From contig CAZYDR010000095.1 in the NCBI GenBank assembly GCA_964645285.1, positions 1 to 14,136 on the forward strand: 14,136 nucleotides of DNA, read 5' to 3'. Below, one piece after another: positions 8,681 through 14,136 of this stretch. Under the pieces are notes generated by a model. It was not told the DNA's origin. It worked only from the letters and a program-made list of their open reading frames with translations, and ran no database searches. Origin of the DNA: JAYZAP01 sp964645285 (GTDB lineage: Bacteria; Pseudomonadota; Alphaproteobacteria; JAAXGF01). Within the stretch, counting starts at the first letter, position 1. Every line of letters starts with the position of its first letter. The position numbers and the translations under genes are program-made.

Positions 8681-9067
8681 ATGATCGTCAAGACACGGCA
8701 AGACATCGAAGGCGGCAAGGGCGAAACCGTATTGGCCGGCGGCGATGCGCGGGTACTGCGGTATCTGCTGCGCGAAGACGGGGTCGGCTTCACCGTCTCC
8801 GATATCCGCGTTAACGCCGGGACCAGCGCCGTGCTGCATTACAAGAACCATACCGAATCCAACCTGGTCATCGAGGGTGAAGGTACGATCGAGGATATGG
8901 CCACCGGGGAGGTTCATGACCTGACGCCCGGCACCATTTATGTGCTCGACAAGCACGACAGGCACCGGGTCAACGCCGTCACGGCCATGCGCGTGATCTG
9001 CGTCTTCACCCCGCCCCTAGTCGGCGGCGAGGTCCACGACGAGGATGGGGCCTACCCACTGCTCTAG
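8681..9067 (+). CDS. ectC: ectoine synthase EctC (orphan)
   Basis: The 128-residue cupin matches EctC in length and layout. EctC closes N-gamma-acetyl-diaminobutyrate into the compatible solute ectoine by water elimination. Conserved elements are MIVKT at the start, HYKNHTES, VIEGEG, GTIYVLDKHDRH and CVFTPPLVGGEVHDEDG. By alignment with characterised EctC, the catalytic Tyr corresponds to Y54 and the iron ligands to E59, Y87 and H95; all are present. It is a clear member, though somewhat divergent and short at the C-terminus. GGAGG precedes the ATG. No ectA, ectB or ectD lies in the window, so it is either an orphan EctC, which are known in bacteria that import precursors, or it works with genes elsewhere. 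Its neighbours are a methyltransferase and choline dehydrogenase. Confidence 0.9.
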   Translation: MIVKTRQDIEGGKGETVLAGGDARVLRYLLREDGVGFTVSDIRVNAGTSAVLHYKNHTESNLVIEGEGTIEDMATGEVHDLTPGTIYVLDKHDRHRVNAVTAMRVICVFTPPLVGGEVHDEDGAYPLL

Positions 9068-9176
9068 CCGATAGGCGTGTATAGCCGCACCAGCCTTTCA
9101 GATTTTCGGTGCGAGGACTAACATAGGAATTGGTCTGCTAAATGGGGACGGGCCGAAAACAGGGGGATCGAGAGAA

Positions 9177-10865
9177 ATGGCAACGTCATTTGATTACATC
9201 ATCGTTGGTGCGGGATCGGCTGGCTGTGTCCTGGCCAATCGCCTGACAGAGGATGCTGATGCGTCAGTGCTTTTATTGGAATACGGCGGCAAGGACGACA
9301 GCATATTCGTGCAGATGCCGACGGCGCTGCAGATCCCCATGAACATGCGCCGGTTCAACTGGTTCTTTAAGACCGAGCCGGAAGCAAAACTGGACGACCG
9401 CCACGTTGACGTATCGAGAGGCAAAGGTCTGGGCGGTTCCTCGACAATCAATGGCATGATTTATGTTCGCGGCAATGCCTGCGATCTGGATCAGTGGGAA
9501 GAAATGGGCGCATCGGGCTGGGCTTATCGCGATTGCCTGCCGTACTACAAGAAGTCCGAGAATTGCGACTACGGGGAGGATGAGTACAGGGGCGGAAGCG
9601 GCCCGATCCGTACCTGCAATGGCAACGGCATGAAAAACCCGCTCTACGAGGTCTTTATCAATGCCGGAAATGAGGCCGGGTACGGCATATCCGACGACTA
9701 CAACGGATACCGCCAGGAAGGCATGTCCAAGATGGATATGACCGTCAAAGACGGTGTTCGCTGCAGTACGTCCCTGGTTTATCTCAAGCCGGTGATGCAT
9801 CGCGAGAACTTGACCGTCATCACGGAGGCCCTGACAAAGCGCGTCATTTTGGAAGGCAAGAAAGCCGTCGGTGTCGAGTACGAGCGAAATGGCGAAACCC
9901 AGCAAGTCATGGCGAACAGGGAAGTGATCCTGTCGGCGGGGGCTATCGGCTCGCCGCACATTTTGCAGATGTCGGGAATTGGCCCGGCGCAGGTACTCAA
10001 GGATGCCGGTATCGAGGTGCTTCATGAATTGCCTGGCGTTGGCGAAAACCTCCACGACCATCTGGAATCCGTCATCCAGTACGAGACCAAACTTCCCGTG
10101 TCACTGAACCGGCACATGGGTCCGTTTGGCAAACTGCTCCTCGGGGCGCAATGGTTCTTGTTCAAGTCCGGATTGGGCGCCACCAATCACTTTGAAGCCA
10201 CCGGATTCATTCGCACCCATGCTGGCATGAAATGGCCGAACGTTCAGTTCCACTTTTTACCCGCGGTCGTGCGCTATGATGGCAAGGGTAATTCCGGGCC
10301 GCACGGCTACCAGATTCATTTTGGCATCAACCGATTGCGCAGCCGTGGTTGGGTGCGGGCGAAATCCAAGGATCCCCTGGAGAAACCGGAAATCGTGATG
10401 AACCATTTCCAGGATGAGCGGGACATCGAAGACTACCGCACGGCCTTCCGCCTGACCCGGGAGATTGGCATGCAGCCGGCATTCGATCCGTATCGGGAAC
10501 GGGAGATCGATCCCGGTGAGGCTGTCGAGACGGACGACGAAATCGATGCCTGGGTCCGCGCCAATGTGGAGACTGCCTATCACCCCACGTGCACCTGCAA
10601 GATTGGCGCGGACAATGACCCCATGGCGGTGGTCGATCCCCAGTGCCGGGTCCGGGGGATTGACGGCTTGAGGATTGTTGATTCGTCGATCTTCCCGACT
10701 GTTCCCAACGGCAATACCAATGCGCCGACAATCATGGTGGGCGAGAAAGCCGCCGATATCATCCGGGGGAAAGATCCGTTACCGCCATCAAATGCCGAGG
10801 CTTATGTGGCGCCGGATTGGGAAACCAAACAACGGGAAGGCGTCGCTGTCAGACCCATGCCGTAG
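9177..10865 (+). CDS. betA: GMC-family choline dehydrogenase (BetA-like)
   Basis: The 562-residue flavoprotein has the full GMC oxidoreductase plan. It starts with FDYIIVGAGSAGCVLANRL, the FAD-binding Rossmann motif, followed by RGKGLGGSSTINGMIYVRG (GMC signature 1), AGAIGSPHILQMSGIGP (signature 2) and the active-site histidine H469 in YHPTCTCKIG, with N515 in GNTNAPTIMVGEKAADIIRG. It follows E. coli BetA nearly throughout (NWFFKTEPEAKL, HELPGVGENLHDHLE, NHFEATGFIR), so oxidation of choline to betaine aldehyde at the membrane or in the cytosol is the best call. Related GMC alcohol dehydrogenases cannot be excluded. No betB or betI is adjacent. Its third positions look more A/T-rich than in the neighbouring genes, so separate ancestry is possible. 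A 109-bp gap upstream suggests its own promoter. Confidence 0.85.
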   Translation: MATSFDYIIVGAGSAGCVLANRLTEDADASVLLLEYGGKDDSIFVQMPTALQIPMNMRRFNWFFKTEPEAKLDDRHVDVSRGKGLGGSSTINGMIYVRGNACDLDQWEEMGASGWAYRDCLPYYKKSENCDYGEDEYRGGSGPIRTCNGNGMKNPLYEVFINAGNEAGYGISDDYNGYRQEGMSKMDMTVKDGVRCSTSLVYLKPVMHRENLTVITEALTKRVILEGKKAVGVEYERNGETQQVMANREVILSAGAIGSPHILQMSGIGPAQVLKDAGIEVLHELPGVGENLHDHLESVIQYETKLPVSLNRHMGPFGKLLLGAQWFLFKSGLGATNHFEATGFIRTHAGMKWPNVQFHFLPAVVRYDGKGNSGPHGYQIHFGINRLRSRGWVRAKSKDPLEKPEIVMNHFQDERDIEDYRTAFRLTREIGMQPAFDPYREREIDPGEAVETDDEIDAWVRANVETAYHPTCTCKIGADNDPMAVVDPQCRVRGIDGLRIVDSSIFPTVPNGNTNAPTIMVGEKAADIIRGKDPLPPSNAEAYVAPDWETKQREGVAVRPMP

Positions 10866-10895
10866 CGCCTGTGCCGGGTGCGGGTTTAGCGGAGT

Positions 10896-11276
10896 ATGAG
10901 GGTGGCTAACGACCCTATCCATGAAGGCGGCTGCCTCTGCGGCGCGGTGCGTTATCGGGCGGTTACCGGCGATTCTCAGACCGTCACTCATTGCCATTGC
11001 CGCATGTGCCGCAAGGCCAACGGCGGAACGCTGGCCACCTGGGTTGAGTTCCCGGTGAGGGACTTCGTCGTTACCAAAGCCCATCCGCATCTATCCGGGG
11101 AGCCCCTGGGAGAACGGATACAACGAACGCTTCAATGGCACCGTGCGCGGGGAAGTTCTCAATGCAGAGTGGTTCACTTCAATCAGACATGCTCAGATCG
11201 TCATCGAAACCTGACTCAAACAGTACAATCACATTCGCCCCCATCAAGCCCTGAATATGCGACCGCCAGTGCCTGA
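10896..11276 (+). pseudogene. truncated GFA/CENP-V-fold protein fused to IS sequence
   Basis: The first 66 or so codons encode the N-terminal half of a GFA-family (glutathione-dependent formaldehyde-activating-like) protein with the zinc cysteines C13 and C15 in GGCLCGAVRY and C33, C35 and C38 in HCHCRMCRKANGG, then ATWVEFPVRDF. The rest of the domain, including the distal Cys-x-x-Cys-Gly, is missing. From about 11095 the DNA belongs to an IS3-family transposase read in a different frame, giving a nonsense tail to a stop at 11274-11276. GGAG sits just before the ATG, so a chimeric 126-residue product could be made but should not fold as a GFA enzyme. The gene follows betA by 30 bp and may once have been cotranscribed with it. 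Confidence 0.8.
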
Positions 11277-11316
11277 GACTCTATTAGAAAGTGGTACATA
11301 GAAAGGGGGCTTTACA
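11095..11316 (+). mobile_element. IS3-family element remnant (3' end of transposase OrfB and right terminus)
   Basis: Frame 1 from about 11095 reads PGSPWENGYNERFNGTVRGE, then EWFTSIRHAQIVIET, a TGA stop at 11212-11214 where I expect Trp, then YNHIRPHQALNMRPP and a final TAG at 11299-11301. This is the end of the DDE integrase core of IS3-family OrfB, including the third catalytic acid region (NERFNG...). Only about 65 codons remain and the internal nonsense codon shows it is dead. The likely right terminus is around 11316, ...GGGGGCTTTACA, because the minus-strand gene coupled to dinB becomes sensible just beyond it. The left half of the IS and its inverted repeat are gone. Confidence 0.85.
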
Positions 11317-11370
11317 ACCCTGGGCATGGTCGTGGAGATTGAAGACCCAGTCGAGCTGGTTGTCGGTCAT
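11284..11370 (-). pseudogene. 5' stub of a gene coupled to dinB, truncated by the IS remnant
   Basis: An ATG at 11370 overlaps the dinB stop (ATGA), the usual sign of translational coupling, and opens a frame beginning MTDNQLDWVFNLHDHA. After about 18 codons it enters the IS right end and stops at 11284-11286, having read KAPFLCTTF from IS sequence. The start looks genuine because of the exact overlap, but too little remains to name the family. The rest of this gene was presumably lost in the same deletion that removed the 3' part of the GFA gene. Confidence 0.55.
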
Positions 11371-12668
11371 GGTTCCTCGCCTTGTTCGGTTTCGTTGCTC
11401 TTGAGTTTGTCGGCCATGCCGCGGCCCTTGCCGATGGCGTCGGTGCCGAATCTGTCGCGTAATGAGTCCATGGTGTCCTCGAGGCGGGCCCGGCGTTCGG
11501 CGTCCGGGTCGGCGAGGTCCAGGGTGGCGGCCTCTTCGAGGGGCGCGTAGTTGGAGACGCCGACGCCAATCAGGCGGTAGGCGGTGCCCGCGGTCTCGCG
11601 TGCCAGCAGGGGGGCGGCGGTGCGGTAGATAATCTCGGTGCTGCGGGTCGGATCGGCCAGGGACTGGCTGCGGGTGATCAGGCGGAACCGGGCGGTCTTG
11701 AGCTTGAGGGTTATGGTGCGCCCGGCCAGGCCTTCCTTGCGCAGGCCCCGCGCCACCTTCTCCGACAGGCGCCAAAGGATGCGCCCCAGAGCGTCGCCGT
11801 CGCTTAGGTCCTTATCCAGGGTGGTTTCCGCCGACAGGCTCTTGCCTTCGCTTTCGGGCTCAACCCGGCGGTCGTCCTCGCCCCGCGAAAATTGGGCGAA
11901 GCGGTGGCCGATCTTACCATAACGCGCGACTAACTCGGCCTCGGGGATGGTCTGCAATTGGCCGATGGTCTCGATGCCATCGTCGGCCAGGCGCTTTTGG
12001 GTCTGCTTGCCGACCCCCCAGAGCAGACTGACCGGCTGGCCCGAAAGAAATTCCACCGCCTCGCCCCGGCCGATCACCGCGAAGCCACGCGGCTTGTCCA
12101 GGTCCGACGCCACCTTGGCGAGGAACTTGTTGTAGCTCAGGCCGATGGAGGCGGTGATGTCGACTTCATCCTCGATACGCTTAACCAAGGCGGCCAGGGT
12201 ATGGGCCGGGCTGCCGCCGTGAACCTTTTCGGTACCTGAGAGATCGAGAAATGCTTCGTCGATGGACAGCGGTTCGACCAGGGGCGTCACGTCCTGCATC
12301 ATCTCGCGTACCTGGCGGCCGACCCGGCTGTACTTCTCCATATTTGGCGGAATGACGATGGCGTCGGGGCAGCGTTTGAGGGCCTGGGCCATGGGCATGG
12401 CCGAGTGGATACCGAATTTCCGGGCCTCGTAGGAGCACGCCGCCACCACGCCCCGGTGACGGCCGCCGACCAGCACCGATTTCCCCTTGAGGGACGGGTC
12501 GTCGCGGGCCTCTACGGTGGCATAGAATGCGTCGCAGTCGAGGTGGGCCATGGCCAGGCGGTCGAGTTCCGCATGGACCACGAGGCGCTCGGAGCCGCAG
12601 ACAACACAGGCCGCCGGCGGTACCAGGGAGTCGGCGGAGGTCAGACAGTCGCGACAGAGATGGGCCAT
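11367..12668 (-). CDS. dinB: DNA polymerase IV (Y-family translesion polymerase) with N-terminal zinc knuckle
   Basis: The 433-residue product is a complete DinB polymerase that copies past damaged bases with low fidelity. Catalytic residues are D44 in AHLDCDAFYA and D137/E138 in LSIDEAFLDLSG, with Y49 at the steric-gate position. SYEARKFGIHSAMPM (fingers), SIGLSYNKFLAKVASDLDKP and the helix-hairpin-helix LLWGVGKQTQKRL follow, then the little-finger domain. Residues 1-38 are an extension with C5-x2-C8 and C21-x2-C24, a probable zinc knuckle that, from memory, occurs in some alphaproteobacterial DinB proteins. I see no QL-S/D-LF clamp motif at the C-terminus. ATG 12668 is preferred over the GTG two codons upstream; neither has a clear ribosome binding site. 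No LexA box of the GTTC-N7-GTTC type was found upstream. Confidence 0.93.
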   Translation of the reverse strand: MAHLCRDCLTSADSLVPPAACVVCGSERLVVHAELDRLAMAHLDCDAFYATVEARDDPSLKGKSVLVGGRHRGVVAACSYEARKFGIHSAMPMAQALKRCPDAIVIPPNMEKYSRVGRQVREMMQDVTPLVEPLSIDEAFLDLSGTEKVHGGSPAHTLAALVKRIEDEVDITASIGLSYNKFLAKVASDLDKPRGFAVIGRGEAVEFLSGQPVSLLWGVGKQTQKRLADDGIETIGQLQTIPEAELVARYGKIGHRFAQFSRGEDDRRVEPESEGKSLSAETTLDKDLSDGDALGRILWRLSEKVARGLRKEGLAGRTITLKLKTARFRLITRSQSLADPTRSTEIIYRTAAPLLARETAGTAYRLIGVGVSNYAPLEEAATLDLADPDAERRARLEDTMDSLRDRFGTDAIGKGRGMADKLKSNETEQGEEP

Positions 12669-12735
12669 GAGCACTTGAGTTTACCGCGCCACATTTGTTA
12701 TGTCGCTGGTGGCCATAAAATAAAGGGCGGGTTGA

Positions 12736-12765
12736 ATGACGATCTACGGGCTTCTTGGCTATATT
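12736..12765 (+). promoter_or_regulatory. possible promoter for the twin small ORFs
   Basis: The divergent gap between dinB and the first small ORF contains ATGACG (12736-12741) and TATATT (12760-12765), 18 bases apart, in an AT-richer stretch. This resembles the alphaproteobacterial TTGAC/TATAT form and points towards the small ORFs, 28 bp upstream of the first ATG. The -35 match is imperfect. Confidence 0.35.
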
Positions 12766-12792
12766 CATGGCTAGAACAAGTTGGTCACGATT

Positions 12793-13005
12793 ATGAGTTC
12801 CGAGGGCGACAGCGTTGTCCGTGGCGCCGTCACCCCGGCGGCCGAAGGTTCTTGGGTGGTTACCGGCGACGGTCTGTTGACCCAGTATCACGCCAAGCGC
12901 CGGGGCGTTCTGGAACGGCTCATCGCCGAGCACCACATCATCATTGTCGACAAGCCTGCCTGGGACGCCAAGAAGGCCGAGCTCGGCGACGTCATTTTGG
13001 CGTAG
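12793..13005 (+). CDS. small protein of unknown function, copy 1 of a tandem pair (70 aa)
   Basis: I do not recognise this protein. Residues 28-70 align without gaps to residues 47-89 of the next ORF, and I count 24 identities in 43, centred on LERLI...H.I.I.D..AW.AKKAELG.VI. That conservation at protein level, with many synonymous differences in the DNA, argues that both are or were translated. It is acidic-basic mixed, without membrane segment, signal peptide or cysteine. The C-terminus looks like a strand (HHIIIVD) followed by a helix (PAWDAKKAELG). Its N-terminal half is shorter than in copy 2 and only weakly similar (EGSWVVTG against KGTALLFTG). ATG 12793 has no clear ribosome binding site; a TTG at 12781 is an alternative. 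It ends 13 bp before copy 2. Confidence 0.6.
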   Translation: MSSEGDSVVRGAVTPAAEGSWVVTGDGLLTQYHAKRRGVLERLIAEHHIIIVDKPAWDAKKAELGDVILA

Positions 13006-13018
13006 AGGCGCGCGGCCC

Positions 13019-13288
13019 ATGGAACTCTACGGCCACCTCGGCTGGTCCCACGGCGGCGCCCGGGTCATCACTCTCATGGGCCCGGAGGGCGCCAGCGCCG
13101 TGATTGATCGTTTCGCCGGAGAGAAGGGTACGGCCCTGCTGTTCACCGGCCCGGCCCAGCTACCTCATTATCATGTCCAACAGGACGGCACCCTGGAGCG
13201 GCTGATAGAGACCCACGGCATTGTCATTCTCGATTTTGAGGCGTGGACGGCCAAGAAGGCCGAATTGGGCTCGGTGATCTGGACTTAG
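13019..13288 (+). CDS. small protein of unknown function, copy 2 of a tandem pair (89 aa)
   Basis: The 89-residue product shares its C-terminal half with the preceding ORF (DGTLERLIETHGIVI, AWTAKKAELGSVI) and has a fuller N-terminus, GHLGWSHGGARVITLMGPEG and FAGEKGTALLFTG. Alternating hydrophobic stretches (ARVITLM, TALLFTG, GIVILD) suggest a small alpha/beta fold. There is no membrane segment. AGAGG (13004-13008) lies 10 bases before ATG 13019, and copy 1 ends just upstream, so the two are probably cotranscribed. A longer open frame from 12944 would overlap copy 1 and is less likely. Its TAG stop (13286-13288) overlaps the stop of the sensor kinase on the other strand. The function is unknown, and I find no family to assign. 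Confidence 0.65.
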   Translation: MELYGHLGWSHGGARVITLMGPEGASAVIDRFAGEKGTALLFTGPAQLPHYHVQQDGTLERLIETHGIVILDFEAWTAKKAELGSVIWT

Positions 13289-14136
13289 TTGTGACGGCCC
13301 TGATTGTTGCCAATACGCTCCGCGGGGAAGCGTACCGTGACCGTGGTGCCGATGCCGATCTCGCTCTGCAGGTCCAGCGAGCCACCATGTAGCTCGGCCA
13401 GGGCCTTGGTCAGCGGTAGGCCGAGGCCGGTCCCCTGGTATTTGCGGTCGAGGTCGCTGTCGATCTGCTGGAAGGGACTGAGCACTTTGGGGATGTCCGC
13501 AAGGGCGATGCCGATACCCGTATCAGCGACCTGGAGCAGGTAGCCGTCGTTTGGCCGGGACCATGTACGAGCGGTAATCTTGCCACCGGGCGGCGTGAAT
13601 TTGATGGCGTTGGACAGCAGGTTGATGAATATCTGCTTGAGCTTACGCTCATCCGCGTAGAGCGGCGGCAGGTTCGATGGGGTATGGCATTCGATTTCGA
13701 CGCTGGCTTCCTCGGCTCGCCCCCGGACCAGTGTAATGCAGGATTTCAACACCCGGGATACATCGACCGTTTCCTCGTGCAAATCGGCTTTTCCGGCTTC
13801 AACCTTGGCCAGGTCGAGAATGTCACTGATGAGCGCCAGGAGATGGGCTCCGGACGCGTCATCGCCATCGACGGCGTACCGANNNNNNNNNNGGCTCCGG
13901 ACGCGTTTATGTCGGCTGCGTACTCGGTGTATTTCTGGTTGCCGACCGGCCCGACCATCTCGCCCATGATCATTTCGGAGAATCCGATGACGGCATTGAG
14001 CGGCGTGCGCAATTCGTGGCTCATGTTGGCAAGGAATTCGGATTTCGTCCGGTTGGCGATTCCCGCGTGTTCCTTGGCGGCGCGTAAGTCCTCCTCGGCC
14101 TGCTTGCGCTCGGTGATGTCCTCGATGGAATACAGC
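13285..14136 (-). CDS. PAS-linked sensor histidine kinase, 5' end outside window, interrupted by assembly gap
   Basis: Read from the right edge, the frame gives LYSIEDITERKQAEEDL (the end of a PAS domain), a linker helix, and the HisKA phosphoacceptor motif FLANMSHELRTPLNAVIGFS with its His codon at 14016-14018. After the gap it continues with LLALISDILDLAKVEAGK, the N box KQIFINLLSNAIKFTPPGG, the G1 box VADTGIGIA, the F box SPFQQ and the G2 box GTGLGLPL, so autokinase activity is expected. No receiver domain follows; the protein ends GNNQGRHN. No response regulator is visible. The two parts are out of frame as written because of the N run and a 14-bp duplication (see the gap entry); in the organism it is almost certainly one gene. 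Upstream sensing domains lie outside the window. Confidence 0.88.
   Translation of the reverse strand, partial: AVFHRGHHRAQAGRGGLTRRQGTRGNRQPDEIRIPCQHEPRIAHAAQCRHRILRNDHGRDGRAGRQPEIHRVRSRHKRVRSXXXXRYAVDGDDASGAHLLALISDILDLAKVEAGKADLHEETVDVSRVLKSCITLVRGRAEEASVEIECHTPSNLPPLYADERKLKQIFINLLSNAIKFTPPGGKITARTWSRPNDGYLLQVADTGIGIALADIPKVLSPFQQIDSDLDRKYQGTGLGLPLTKALAELHGGSLDLQSEIGIGTTVTVRFPAERIGNNQGRHN
13883..13892. other. 10-N scaffold gap with duplicated flank
   Basis: Ten undetermined bases interrupt the kinase gene. The 14-mer GGCTCCGGACGCGT occurs on both sides, at 13846-13859 and 13893-13906, 47 bp apart. Both copies encode the same protein stretch (ASGA of the kinase dimerisation helix). Collapsing the 47 bp joins DINASGA directly to HLLALISDILDLAK in a single frame. 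The gap is therefore most simply an unmerged overlap between two contigs, with 23 bp (13860-13882) of mis-assembled or strain-variant sequence. Confidence 0.85.

Noticed and set aside
9086..9113. Terminator hairpin after ectC (CGCACC...GGTGCG)
   Set aside because: The stem is only 6 bp with a 16-base loop and no T tract, so it is not above chance in this composition.
11284..11775. 163-codon minus-strand frame across the dinB 3' end
   Set aside because: Out-of-frame reading of dinB that runs into IS sequence; only the short frame starting at 11370 has a meaningful start.
12669..12792. LexA (GTTC-N7-GTTC) box controlling dinB
   Set aside because: A GAAC occurs at about 12772, but no second half-site lies at the right spacing.
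12944..13288. Longer start for the second small ORF
   Set aside because: It would overlap the end of the first small ORF, and the added residues read as out-of-frame sequence; ATG 13019 has a ribosome binding site and follows the upstream stop.

Overview
The window looks like a chromosomal segment of a GC-rich alphaproteobacterium, probably a marine or soil heterotroph and probably a draft or metagenome assembly. The clues are the high-GC coding style, the gene repertoire, the zinc-knuckle DinB and a 10-N scaffold gap at 13883-13892. I could run no search, so the taxonomy is an impression. There are no rRNA, tRNA or CRISPR features.

Layout. Positions 1-1824 hold the tail of an MDR-type NADP-dependent oxidoreductase, coupled through an ATGA overlap to an AMP-forming acyl-CoA synthetase. 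After an AT-rich gap come a CmcJ/NvfI-family oxygenase (1933-2769) and a pita-bread-fold M24 protein (2863-4098). The M24 gene converges on a 3-hydroxyacyl-CoA dehydrogenase (4167-5480, minus strand), and a perfect 48-bp palindrome fills the space between the two stops. Divergent from the dehydrogenase is a two-gene unit, metY (O-acetylhomoserine sulfhydrylase) plus an alpha/beta hydrolase (5622-7717).

Positions 7854-10865 form a possible osmolyte cluster: a phosphoethanolamine-methyltransferase-like gene cut short by an in-frame stop, an orphan ectoine synthase (ectC, without ectA or ectB here), and a choline-dehydrogenase-like GMC oxidoreductase (betA).

Positions 10896-11370 are a scar. 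A GFA-family gene has lost its 3' half, the C-terminal tail of an IS3-family transposase is abutted to it, and on the other side a minus-strand gene that had been translationally coupled to dinB is cut after about 18 codons. This fits an IS insertion followed by a one-sided deletion. DinB (DNA polymerase IV) follows on the minus strand to 12668.

Positions 12793-13288 carry two tandem, mutually similar small ORFs of unknown function. The second converges, with overlapping stop codons, on a PAS/HisKA/HATPase sensor kinase that runs off the right edge. The kinase is split by the N gap, and a 14-bp duplication flanking the gap shows the split is an assembly artefact: collapsing it restores one frame.

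I found no obvious defence or secondary-metabolite system. The best candidates for something undescribed are the twin small proteins, the 48-bp palindrome, the M24 protein with an incomplete metal site, and the interrupted methyltransferase/ectC/betA cluster.
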